This document shows positions 53,901 through 59,372 of a stretch of DNA of 64,000 nt, piece by piece. The number at the start of each line of letters is the position of its first letter. The first letter of the stretch is position 1. Below the pieces are notes generated by a model. It ran no database searches and was not told where the DNA came from. It saw only the letters and a program-made list of their open reading frames with translations. A program made the translations under genes and the position numbers. The DNA is from Halobacteriovorax sp. (GTDB lineage: Bacteria > Bdellovibrionota > Bacteriovoracia > Bacteriovoracales > Bacteriovoracaceae). The stretch lies in contig JAIFLR010000020.1 of NCBI GenBank assembly GCA_020048985.1, positions 1 to 64,000 of the forward strand, in the 5' to 3' direction.

Positions 53901-53972
53901 ACCGCTCGGATTAGTACAACCAGAGCTGATTACCATCAGCAGCATTGAAAAAATAAATAAAATCTTCGTCAC
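41982..53972 (-). CDS. Giant 3996-residue repeat lipoprotein, probable surface adhesin
   Basis: The signal MTKILFIFSMLLMVISSGC ends in a lipobox (Cys19, then Thr), predicting an outer-membrane lipoprotein. Residues about 35-570 hold six fibronectin-type-III modules (typical SATGATTYDIRYG and TYFYAVRSFNG strands). Residues 571-3239 are exactly 29 tandem Ig-like repeats: one of 91, 26 of 92 and two of 93 residues, each with SGTCSEN and TPTCTTL cysteines and an NHTDAAGN loop. A divergent Ig-like domain, a choice-of-anchor D-like domain (about 3335-3445), two further Cys-bearing Ig-like domains, a DUF2341 region (about 3663-3785, WWNNSYLKRIPIIL) and a LamG/ConA-like lectin fold (about 3786-3996) complete it. 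The modular stalk plus a possible glycan-binding tip suggests adhesion to cells or prey; this is inferred. Confidence 0.85.
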   Translation of the reverse strand: MTKILFIFSMLLMVISSGCTNPSGGSVVAYNHTPLLDPPAAFQFTQVKASNGNVEIVWQASTRADNYEFFIGTSSSEITTPVPSCSGNQESCQITGLDPDTIYYLDIKATNAAGSKKVTSIRSVLSVGSFNITSSSVGDKTITLSWDNSNNATSYNLMYGTSSGYYPSTISNVTSPYVLSGLTNGLRYYVRIVAVNSNSGSATSNNEINHQPFGPLAAPTGLALTAAPGQIALDWNDLSGATSYKVFRGTTAGSLTELASGITSSNYTDSTTTDGTTYFYALKAFNGFDSILSSAQSARSISAFNLTTVVAGPAPTQVTLNWPATTGATTYDISYGTNSGSLNLTSTNVSSPLVMSGLTGGVPYYFKVVAKNAIGNGSNQYSSNQLSATPIAAIAAPTGLIAAASPSSVTLTWSAVAGATNYKVYRGLSASPLSLLDANVATNSYVDPTVSNGTTYFYAVRSFNGLDSADSSPVSIRPISSFSLTGATVATFSSANLTWGSATGATTYDIRYGISPGIYTNTSLNRSSPFVLTGLSASTTYYIAVRANNTIGTGTSVLSNEMSLTTTTQFPTISILSYPAIDSSNKTAYTVSGACSENTRTVTVNVGGVTSTPTCSALAWTATLNVSAVADSATVSITATHTNSGGNSSNASRTVVKDATNPIVAITSSPAINNANKAAYVVSGTCNENTRIVSVIVGGITATPTCTSSAWTATLNVSALSDSLSVAVTADLSDAAGNSATQATATIVKDTSNPSVAISSSPLVNNANKTAYTVSGTCSETGRNVTVNVGSTNTSTLCSLLTWSATLNVSGNPDSATLLVTADHTDAVGNTAVQAGITVLKDTTNPTVAITSSPVISNANKAVYPVSGTCSENTRTVSVSVGGVTASPICTTLTWSATLDVTALADGGSIPITANHTDAAGNSATQASTTVVKSSALPTVTISSAPSINNSNKAAYPVAGTCSENTRIVSINIGGVTATPTCSALAWSATLNVSGLADGASVSISADHIDAIGNAAIQATTSVVKDILIPTVSILSSPSINNLNKTAYPVSGACSENTRTVSVSVAGVTATPLCSALTWSATLNVSALADGASVSITANHTDTAGNSATQATAAVVKDTINPAVAITSAPAINNNNKTAYPISGTCNENTRTVSVSVGGVTATPTCTTLTWSASLDVSVLADSASISITANHTDAAGNSATQASTTVAKDTSNPTVSITSSPLINNANKNAYTVSGTCSETGQTVTINIGSVNATNTCTLLTWSVTVNVSGNPDSASLLITADHTDAAGNTVVQAGTTVLKDTALPTVAITSSGMINAANKSAYTVSGTCSENTRSVSVNVGGVTSTPTCTTLAWSATLNVTAVADSASVSISANHSDAVGNSAIQASTTVLKDTSLPTVAITASPIINNSNKAAYTVSGTCSENARSVSVNVGGVTATPTCTTLAWSATLDVTAVSDSASVTISADHSDASGNTATQATTTVLKDTSNPTVAITSSPLINNVNKAAYVISGTCSENTRTVSVSVGGVTSTPVCTTLAWSATLNVTAVADGASVSITANHSDAAGNTATQASATVVKDTSNPTVAITSSPVINNANKTSYVVSGTCSENSMVVSINVGGVAATPTCTALAWSTTLDVTIVSDSASVTITANHSDVSGNSATQASNTVLKDTALPTVSITSSPVINNTNKAAYVVSGTCSENTRTVSINVGGVSASPSCTTLTWSATLNVTAVGDGASVAITADHSDAAANSATQSSTSVVKDTVIPTIAITSSPGINNSNNTAYPISGTCSENTRTVSVSVGGVTATPTCTTLAWSATLNVSGVADAASIAITANHTDAAANSATQASTTVVKNTGLPTVAITSSPAVNNTNKAAYVISGTCSENTRIVSINVGGVTASPICTTLTWSATLNVTAVADGASISITADHDNSVGGNATQAATTVLKDTSIPTVAITSSPLINSANKAAYVVSGTCSDNTRTISVNVGGVTSTPTCTTLTWSATLNVTAVADGASVSITANHTDAAGNSATQATTSVVKDAALPTVAITSSPTVNIANKAAYAISGTCSENTQTVLINVGGVTSTPTCSGLTWSATLNVTAVADGASVAITANHDDAAGNSATMASTTVLKDTVAPTVAITSSPAINNTNKAAYPVAGTCSENTRTVSVNVGGVTANPTCTTLTWSTSLNVTAVSDGASVSVTANHTDAGANNATQASSTVVKDTALPTVTITSSSAINNANKAAYTVSGTCSENTRSVSVSVGGVSATPTCTTLAWTATLDVTAVSDGASIAITANHSDVSGNSATQASTTVLKDSVIPTVAVTSSASINNSNKSAYPVSGTCSENTRSVSVSVGGVAATATCSTLAWSTTLDVSGVADGASISVLADHTDAAGNNALQATSTISKDTALPTVAITSSPVINNANKAAYTISGTCSEETRSVSITVGSATATPVCTALAWSATLNVTGVTDGASVTVTANHSDVSGNAATQASTTVLKDTSAPTVAITSAPLINTANQAAYAVSGTCSENTRTVSISVGGVTATPTCTTLAWSTTLDVASVADGASVSITANHSDAAGNNATQASNTVLKDTTAPTVAVTSSTVINNSNKAAYPVSGTCSENTRAVSVSVGGVTATPTCTALAWTTAVNVTAVADGASVSITANHSDSVGNAATQSSTSVLKDTVVPTVAITSSPAISNANKAAYPVSGTCSENTRAVSVSVGGVNSTPVCTTLTWSATLNVTAVADGASVSITANHSDAAANAATQASTSVIKDATPPTVAITSSPLINNANKAAYTISGTCSENSRIVSIDVGGVTATPTCTTLAWSSTLNLTAVADSASVSAIANHTDTFGNAATQASITIVKDTVIPTVAITSSPAINNANKNAYPVSGTCSENTRTVSVNVGGVAATPTCTALAWSATLNVSGVADGAAIAISANHTDAAGNAATQASTTVVKDASNPTVAITSSPVISNSNKTAYTVSGTCSETGQTVVINVGSVNTSDTCTLLTWTATVDVSGNPDSSTLLITADHSDVNGNTAVQAGITVTKDTAVPTVAITSAPIINNANKAAYTVSGTCSENTRAVSVNVGGIAATPTCSSLTWTTGAINVTAAADSLTLAITANHTDSAGNAATQASTTVIKDTSNPTVAITSSPGINDSNKTAYTVSGTCSENARTVSVNVGGVAATPTCTSLTWTTGALNVSSVADSATVSITANHTDANGNSATQASTTVAKDSAFPTVALSSAEPATTSAASWVVRATFNEAVTGMAITDFVIGNGSASGFTAVSTTLYDITVTPAGAGSVTVNLASNSATDAAGNGNTAATQLSRTHVTPAVLTYAVTSTHDFGSVNVGGTAEVTIILNKSGMANATSISEIGLAAPFTFKGGAYPGTGGTCTTTITGTCSIVLLYTPTAAAVHNDAVQIQYNNGAILQSVSRNLTGTGVVIVPTHTSISGPTGIMINQCIPYTINTVTAAGVNGNVSANQTINLVVNNGTGTFYSNNTCATTATSTIVTAGTSSKIVYFKSTTTAQSLTLIFNPTSLVSSTLNVTTASTPTAIAFTTPVEMQTNDCNPIVVNLVDANGTAVGKSTAVQVNLAQNGAATFYSDSNCLGVATSLTYAAFEATKTIYVKDATQQTVNINFTDNAALLTAKNANINFVNALVWWNNSYLKRIPIILNNKDQATAFTDLPVMIKLNASRISYADILAGGADIRFTLDDHTTALKYEIESWNSSGESFIWVKVPSMAASVDKIIYMYYNNSSAVDGQDATNTWTGFSGVWNMKKSGVNYIDSTGSGKTGVAQGTVTDLTGPSANAISVNGASSLDVSYNLAQIIGKTSTLSFWMKTAQSGSNTVWQAPGITGVEQAGGGNDIFFGWISASGTIRISTGNGANATSNFIVNDNSWRHITMSRNETTGAVKFYVNGVLNGSGTSETGAKTTPFSQFGAIGDTGGAPQYFNGSMDGIRLKVGIETDARIKAEYKFGTESNVTYGSAENF
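44256..52262 (-). repeat. Tandem array of 29 repeats of about 276 bp inside the giant lipoprotein gene
   Basis: Repeat 1 starts at 52262 (PTISIL) and repeat 29 ends at 44256. The lengths add exactly: 91 + 26 x 92 + 2 x 93 = 2669 codons. Repeats start with PTVAITSSP-like and end with VVKDTSN-like sequence. Repeats 3, 8 and 27 are a distinct subtype (SETGQTV, SGNPDS, AVQAG). Protein identity between copies is high but synonymous positions vary widely. Confidence 0.95.
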
Positions 53973-54026
53973 AACTTAGCCCACCTTAAGGACAGCTTCA
54001 TCGTTAATTTTATCTTAATACTTTCT

Positions 54027-54054
54027 CTATCGGCTTAATATTTAAGGATTTTTA
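54027..54054 (-). promoter_or_regulatory. Sigma-28-like promoter of the giant lipoprotein gene
   Basis: Read leftward, TAAA (54051-54054) is followed after 16 bases by GCCGATAG (54027-54034), close to the FliA pattern TAAA-N15-GCCGATAA. Transcription would begin near 54020, leaving a leader of about 48 bases before ATG 53972. Prediction by eye. Confidence 0.45.
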
Positions 54055-54056
54055 AT

Positions 54057-54761
54057 TCAAAATGAGTGACTGACCAGAAAACAATAACCTAGGAAATCGT
54101 GGGTAAACTCAACGTCGGAATTGGGGGCAGTTGTTGCCTGATAAATGCCTTTAATTTGGTAGAGGGCTCCGAAGGGACCAACCCACCCGAGGCGAGCATA
54201 GGCTTCACCGCCCACCCCAGCTTCAGTCGCAACATCCCCACCTTTGGCCGGAAAAATAGTGTAGGCCTTGGCGCCAAGTCCCCACAAAAGACCAATTCTT
54301 CTTCTTTGACCGAAGGAGAGATGAGCTCCAGATTGAATGAAACCTTTCTTCACGACTTCGAATTCTGTCGAAGTTTTTGCAAAGTAGAGTGGATGATCCT
54401 GTTGCATGAGAAAAAATCCCAATTTTCCAATTGGTGAAAATTTATTTATGAGTTCTAGTCCAAATTGGTTAAGGACTTGATCTTCGTTTGTGAGAGTTCC
54501 ATAAGCTGGTTCATCAAAGCGAACAAAATGGACGCCGCCAAAAGCCTTTAGGGCGAATTTTGAACCTAATCTCAGAGTGTAAGCGCCAAGCCAGTAGGGA
54601 TTTTGGGAACTGGTTAATTTTCCTTTTGAATTATTTGCTTTCTGAACACCTTTTAAAGTGTGAAATCCCAACCCGTATTCAAAAGAAAAATCATGACTTT
54701 CCAGATTGATATCTGCGATCGCTGAAAAAGAATAGAGGAGAAAAAATACCAACGCTTTCAC
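54057..54761 (-). CDS. Outer-membrane beta-barrel protein, unknown function
   Basis: The signal peptide (MKALVFFLLYSFSAIA) precedes a 218-residue domain rich in Gly, Phe and Tyr with repeating amphipathic strands (FALKAFGGVHFVRF, GEAYARLGWVGPFG), ending FLGYCFLVSHSF with an aromatic last residue. This fits a small barrel of about 8-10 strands. It is upstream of the giant lipoprotein gene, separated by 84 bases that contain its candidate promoter, so they may be transcribed separately. No family recognised. Confidence 0.65.
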   Translation of the reverse strand: MKALVFFLLYSFSAIADINLESHDFSFEYGLGFHTLKGVQKANNSKGKLTSSQNPYWLGAYTLRLGSKFALKAFGGVHFVRFDEPAYGTLTNEDQVLNQFGLELINKFSPIGKLGFFLMQQDHPLYFAKTSTEFEVVKKGFIQSGAHLSFGQRRRIGLLWGLGAKAYTIFPAKGGDVATEAGVGGEAYARLGWVGPFGALYQIKGIYQATTAPNSDVEFTHDFLGYCFLVSHSF

Positions 54762-54806
54762 TTGAAGATTGTAGCCCGGATCGTCTTAAGAATTATTAAA
54801 GGAAAA

Positions 54807-55787
54807 TTATTCCAACAAAGTAAGCGAGTCAGATATTTCAAAAGTCTTGGCTTTGTTGAGTCTGTTCCAGATGCCAAGCCATTCATCAGTATTTTGGGAT
54901 GAAACCCTCTTAATTAGTATCAAATCATGGCCATGCTGAGAAAAGCGTCTGAGATCCTGGTAGAGTTCTCGGCTAGCGATTCTCGGATCAGTGGAAATTT
55001 TCCACATGATGGGGGTCTTAATTGTTTGACTCAATTTGTTTTCAATGAGCGAGCGGGATTGATCCCAATTAAAATTTTCTCCCACAATAACCAGGGGAAT
55101 ATTCGGCATGTAGTGGTGTTTGAGTTGCCCAGGCGCCACGGGGCTTTCTGCGTATTCGACTGAGGCCTTAATGTTGTTATCGTCCAAAATCTTTTGCAGC
55201 GTCTGGGCAGTGTAGTGACCTGGCCGATAAATGAGAACTTTCCACTGGTCCTGATTTTTTTCAATGCCAACAACCGTTGATTCAATTCCAACTTCGCAGG
55301 CACCACCATCAAGAATGGAAACATCGTCGCCAAACTCTTCAAAGACGTGATCCGCCTGACTTGGGGATGTTTTCCCAAACTTGTTAGCACTTGGTGCTGC
55401 CAGGCCTCCATCAATGCTTGCGAGGAGTTTGAGTGTCATCTCATGCCTTGGACAGCGAAGGCCTACAGAGTCAAGGCCTGCAGTTATTAGTGAGTTAATG
55501 GATTCATGTTTTTTTGCAATGAGAGTCAAAGGGCCAGGCCAACAGGCACTGGCAAGTACGTTGTGAACAATGGTCCAGTCGGTGGTTAGATTTTTGGCCT
55601 TCTCAATTGAGTCTATGTGAACAATAAGTGGGTCAAAGAAGGGTCGCTCTTTAGTTGAGAAAATTTTTCGAAGTCCCTCTTCGGAGTAGATCCATCCTGC
55701 CAGACCATAGACTGTTTCTGTGGGAATCGCTACCACTTCACCCTTTAAAAGGAGTTCTCTCGCCTGATTGATGTTTACAGTTTTCAA
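54807..55787 (-). CDS. L-threonylcarbamoyladenylate synthase (Sua5/TsaC type)
   Basis: This enzyme makes threonylcarbamoyl-AMP from threonine, bicarbonate and ATP for the t6A37 modification of tRNAs reading ANN codons. The YrdC domain is clear (VVAIPTETVYGLAG, SACWPGPLTLIAKK, GLRCPRHEMTLKLL, LAAPSANKFGKTSPSQ). The 326-residue length and a C-terminal extension with the linker APGQLKHHYMP show the longer Sua5 architecture rather than short TsaC. It starts two bases after a gene for a 703-residue secreted protein, so the two are probably co-transcribed. Confidence 0.92.
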   Translation of the reverse strand: MKTVNINQARELLLKGEVVAIPTETVYGLAGWIYSEEGLRKIFSTKERPFFDPLIVHIDSIEKAKNLTTDWTIVHNVLASACWPGPLTLIAKKHESINSLITAGLDSVGLRCPRHEMTLKLLASIDGGLAAPSANKFGKTSPSQADHVFEEFGDDVSILDGGACEVGIESTVVGIEKNQDQWKVLIYRPGHYTAQTLQKILDDNNIKASVEYAESPVAPGQLKHHYMPNIPLVIVGENFNWDQSRSLIENKLSQTIKTPIMWKISTDPRIASRELYQDLRRFSQHGHDLILIKRVSSQNTDEWLGIWNRLNKAKTFEISDSLTLLE

Positions 55788-55789
55788 TT

Positions 55790-57901
55790 CTACTCACTTA
55801 CAATGCTGGCCGGCTGTCTTGATCCTACCGAACGTTTGTAGTTATCAATAACCCCCAGACCTCGGAATTGTCCAGAAGAAAAGCTGGTTAGGAACTGACC
55901 ATTTTGAGGAGTTGTCGCCCTGATCTGACCATGAATGAAAGTATTTTCCTCTCCAAAAAGTACCGTTAGGTCGGACAGACTTTCTGAGCGCTTATAATAC
56001 TTAGTCAGGAAGCTTTTGAATTTTGCCAGCGATGGCTTAAGCGCATTTTGAAAATAATCGATTTTAAATGCCAGAAAAGGGGCGCCAATATTTTTGACAC
56101 ACAATTCTGAGCCTACCTGCATTCGCTCAAGGAATTTATTGCGTTTACTTACGTTCTTCCAGTCATTGATGCGATTTGATCCGCACACTCGGGCAATGTT
56201 TTCAAAAATTGTATCGTCTGAGAGTTTGAGTAAATATTCAAATCCAGCTTTTTCGACACGAAGATTTGATTCAACCAACATCGGGCCTTTTAGTTGGTCC
56301 TGACGAATGATGGTTTTATAATCCTTGGGGAGAGTCGTAAAAGAATCCACAAACCAAATCATGTCGTTCTTAAACTTCTTATCAATCCAGCGGTCTGTTC
56401 TGGCAGCTTCATAACTTTGGTTCATCACAAAAGAAAATTGCTCGCTGCTTTCAACCCTTGAGATGTTGAGGTCAGCCGCCTGAGGGTGAGTGGCCTCATA
56501 CTCCATATTCACCTGACGGTTGTAGAGTGCCGCATTTTTAGTTCCCATAGGAAGTTTAAAAATCTTATAGATAACGGCAGAAAAAAGGCGACTGAAAATA
56601 TTTTGCACCACTCGCATGTTCTGGGCGTAGCTTTTAAAGAACACCTTCACCGTATTGTCTTTAATTACTCGAACTTGTTCTGTCTTACTTTTAGCGAGAC
56701 GCCCCCAGACGAGGAGGCTTCCTCTTTGTGCAAGAGCCGAAGATTCATTTTCATCCAGTTCCACTACGTAAGGCTCAAGAGATCCAACCTGACCGTAGCC
56801 GTGAATAATACTTTTGAGTTCGCGGCCTTTGGTAGGGTCCTGCACCACATGCTGCCACTCGGGTGCACTCATTCCAAGAGTAAATTCTTTGGCCGATGCA
56901 TATTCATATGAAAGGTCATAGCTCATGATGGTGAGTTTCAGAATTTTTAAAAATTCGGCCTGCAAGGTCACGTTGACTTGGACACTGGCAGATTTCTTGG
57001 CCTTGGCCGTAAGGCGAATTTTTTCAGCGGTGGCGTCCTCAACATTTGCGTTTTGAATGGAGACCATATTTTGGTATGAGAATTGGGCCAGCACCCCGCC
57101 TGCAACCGAGAACCCGTAATAGGGTGGACTTGAAATCATCCCTCCAGCACTGGCCGTCCAGTTATCTTCGCGCTTAATAATTTCTTCATGCCCCATACCG
57201 CCGATGCCGGTGGTATTAAATTTTAAAAAAGGAAGGAACAATTTTGAAAAGTCTGCACGCAGACCTTCGTTGTAAGAATTAGCGTAATGGTAATATGTAT
57301 AAACGCGTTTAAAAGTGATTCCTGCAAAGGCACCAATCTCCATATCTGTCATAGCTGTGAGGCCAGCAGCGTTGGAGCGCTCCAGAAAAGTCGTAGCTTC
57401 AATATCAAAAGTGAAAGTATCCTGAATAAGCCAGTTGCTTCCGAATAAATTTGGTGTCACTTGACGGTCGGCCCATACGTGCACAACACCGTAAGGTTTT
57501 TGCCAGCTGAATCCCGAAAAATTCTCAGTCCCCATGTTGAACTGACGATTGAGAAAATCAAGATTGGTGACTTCCCTGACTCCTATTTCACGGTGAGAAG
57601 CTTCAAGGTGGGCACGGATCTGTTCGTAAAGCAGGGACTCTTCTCCATCAGTAGGAAAAGGATTATTAAAATCACCAGCACCTGAATTTGCACCTAAAAG
57701 GTTCACTCGGATTTTTTGCGTAAATTCGTCGTTCCTCGAGTCTGAGGGAGCACTCATCGATTTGCTCGCTCGCTGGACACTTTTCAATTTGGGCTGATTA
57801 AGATATTGTTCAAACTGAGGATTTAATTTGATGTAGGTGAAGTCTGAAGCCTGAGCTTCAAACACAAATACACTAAGAATAAGCATCCATACTTGGATCA
57901 T
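55790..57901 (-). CDS. Large secreted protein of unknown family
   Basis: The signal peptide (MIQVWMLILSVFVFEAQA) is followed by about 685 residues without a motif I recognise. The first half is beta-rich, with aromatic and Gly-rich strands (GFSWQKPYGVVHVWADRQVT, YYGFSVAGGVLAQFSYQNMV), and the second half is mixed with helical stretches and two cysteines (RVCGSNR, SELCVKN). It could be a large outer-membrane-associated or periplasmic protein. GGGAG precedes ATG 57901 but is partly paired in a hairpin (57910-57930). It is upstream of the sua5 gene in an operon. Confidence 0.6.
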   Translation of the reverse strand: MIQVWMLILSVFVFEAQASDFTYIKLNPQFEQYLNQPKLKSVQRASKSMSAPSDSRNDEFTQKIRVNLLGANSGAGDFNNPFPTDGEESLLYEQIRAHLEASHREIGVREVTNLDFLNRQFNMGTENFSGFSWQKPYGVVHVWADRQVTPNLFGSNWLIQDTFTFDIEATTFLERSNAAGLTAMTDMEIGAFAGITFKRVYTYYHYANSYNEGLRADFSKLFLPFLKFNTTGIGGMGHEEIIKREDNWTASAGGMISSPPYYGFSVAGGVLAQFSYQNMVSIQNANVEDATAEKIRLTAKAKKSASVQVNVTLQAEFLKILKLTIMSYDLSYEYASAKEFTLGMSAPEWQHVVQDPTKGRELKSIIHGYGQVGSLEPYVVELDENESSALAQRGSLLVWGRLAKSKTEQVRVIKDNTVKVFFKSYAQNMRVVQNIFSRLFSAVIYKIFKLPMGTKNAALYNRQVNMEYEATHPQAADLNISRVESSEQFSFVMNQSYEAARTDRWIDKKFKNDMIWFVDSFTTLPKDYKTIIRQDQLKGPMLVESNLRVEKAGFEYLLKLSDDTIFENIARVCGSNRINDWKNVSKRNKFLERMQVGSELCVKNIGAPFLAFKIDYFQNALKPSLAKFKSFLTKYYKRSESLSDLTVLFGEENTFIHGQIRATTPQNGQFLTSFSSGQFRGLGVIDNYKRSVGSRQPASIVSE

Positions 57902-57907
57902 AAGGGA

Positions 57908-57930
57908 CTCCCGTAGCCTTCATTGGCGGG
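57908..57930 (-). promoter_or_regulatory. Hairpin sequestering the ribosome site of the 703-residue protein gene
   Basis: Read leftward, CCCGCC and GGCTACGGG form a CCC/GGG plus GCC/GGC stem around an AATGAA loop with a bulge (57910-57930). The Shine-Dalgarno GGGAG (57908-57912) uses the paired GGG, so initiation may be modulated. Neighbouring GGCAACC does not match any riboswitch class I can name. Confidence 0.35.
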
Positions 57931-58066
57931 TTGCCTTTACTGGATCGGCTGCTCTCCTCGGAAAACTTAATCTCGCCCCTTGGGCTTAACTCTTTGATAT
58001 CTCTTCTGATGGCTCTTATTACAGGGAGTTATTCAGGGAGAGAAAATTATGGAAAATTGAAAAAGT

Positions 58067-58330
58067 ATGGATAATCAGCAGCTTCAAAAATTTATCGATT
58101 TACTGGACCAAAGCTATCAGTGGCCTGATTACTATGAATTCAAATTCATCGTCAGCCTGGACGTGAGGTTGGAGGCGCTGGATAAGCTCCACGGCTTTAC
58201 CATCACAGAGACACCGTCTAAAAAAGGCAATTATATTTCAATTAATGCGCGTAAGTTGATTAAAACCTCTCAAGAAGTTTTAGATGTTTACGAACTGATG
58301 AGTACTACTAAAGGTATTATCAGTCTCTAA
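58067..58330 (+). CDS. DUF493 (YbeD-like) protein
   Basis: The 87-residue protein matches the DUF493/YbeD family: QWPDYYEFKFIVSLDVRLEA in the middle, then TETPSKKGNYISINARKLIK and a C-terminal VYELMSTTKGIISL strand. In E. coli, YbeD lies next to lipoate genes and its function is unproven; its fold is an ACT-like ferredoxin. Here it precedes gpsA by nine bases and is probably co-transcribed. Confidence 0.85.
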   Translation: MDNQQLQKFIDLLDQSYQWPDYYEFKFIVSLDVRLEALDKLHGFTITETPSKKGNYISINARKLIKTSQEVLDVYELMSTTKGIISL

Positions 58331-58339
58331 GGGTATCAA

Positions 58340-59368
58340 ATGAAGTACAAGACAGCTCTGGTATTGGCCGGTGGGGCCTTCGGGACCTCAATCGGATTTG
58401 TTCTGACTCAAAATTTCCAGAAAGTTATCATCAAAGTTAGATCTCAAGAGATTTGTGATGAAATCAACCGTGGAGAGAATACCACTTATCTTCCAGGCCA
58501 GAAGCTTCCTTCTTCACTTAAAGCCGCCATGACTTGGGATGAAGTAGAAAAACTGAAGGAAGGGGATATCGAGCTGATGGTTTCTGGGCTTCCGATGTCG
58601 GCGATTGACGATTTCTGCCAAACAAATCTTTTAGAATTAAAAAAAATATTAGGTCAGGGAATTCCCATGGTCAGTCTGGCCAAAGGGATTGACCACGAAA
58701 CACTTAAGCTTCCAGATGAAATATACAAAACCTACTTTGAAGAATATAGAAAACAGCTGATGTATTTATCAGGACCCTCATTTGCCAAAGAAATTCTGGA
58801 TAAACAAATTACAATCGTCTCCCTCGGGGGTGAGGACAAAGAATACCTCCTCAATGCTTGTGACATGTTAGGGACTCCTTTTTTTAAAGCACTCCCCACC
58901 ACCGATGTGAAAGGTGTTCTTCTTGGTGGCTCACTTAAAAACGTGATCGCTATTGCGGGCGGAATCATGGAAGGCCTGGGTTATAATCACAACACTCGAG
59001 CCGCTCTTATCACTCGAGGCATTGTTGAGATGTTGCGCTTTGGAAGTTTTTTTGGTGCAAGACCGGGAACATTTTATGGTCCATCTGGAATGGGGGACTT
59101 GATTCTCACCACAACTGGTGAACTTTCAAGAAACAAATCTTTTGGGATTGAGATTGCCAAGGGCAGAAAACCCGAAGACATCATTCGAGCTTCAAAGTCT
59201 GTCGTAGAAGGCTATAAAACAGCTAAAGCCGCTCACCTGTTAGCTGACAGAAAACACATCAGTGCCAGGATTTTTACTGGAATTTATAATGTCCTCTATG
59301 AAGGGCATGATCCTAAGGAAGTCATTCAGGCACTAATGATGCTTCCTCCGAAGTTCGAAGACGACTAA
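58340..59368 (+). CDS. gpsA: Glycerol-3-phosphate dehydrogenase [NAD(P)+]
   Basis: GpsA reduces dihydroxyacetone phosphate to sn-glycerol-3-phosphate for phospholipid synthesis. The Rossmann loop is GGAFGTSIG, slightly altered from the usual GAGxxGTA. Substrate-binding and catalytic segments are SLAKGIDHET, LSGPSFAKEI, GGSLKNVIAIAGGIMEGLGY (catalytic Lys) and NTRAALITRGIVEM, with GMGDLILT near residue 252. The 342 residues are of normal length. It follows the DUF493 gene and converges on dsbD. Confidence 0.93.
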   Translation: MKYKTALVLAGGAFGTSIGFVLTQNFQKVIIKVRSQEICDEINRGENTTYLPGQKLPSSLKAAMTWDEVEKLKEGDIELMVSGLPMSAIDDFCQTNLLELKKILGQGIPMVSLAKGIDHETLKLPDEIYKTYFEEYRKQLMYLSGPSFAKEILDKQITIVSLGGEDKEYLLNACDMLGTPFFKALPTTDVKGVLLGGSLKNVIAIAGGIMEGLGYNHNTRAALITRGIVEMLRFGSFFGARPGTFYGPSGMGDLILTTTGELSRNKSFGIEIAKGRKPEDIIRASKSVVEGYKTAKAAHLLADRKHISARIFTGIYNVLYEGHDPKEVIQALMMLPPKFEDD

Positions 59369-59372
59369 GTCT

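Noticed and set aside
57902-58020. Cyclic-di-GMP (GEMM), SAH or SAM riboswitch
   Set aside because: Short pieces such as GGCAACC and AATGAAGGC resemble parts of known cores but are in the wrong order and lack the required helices; kept only as a possible structured leader.
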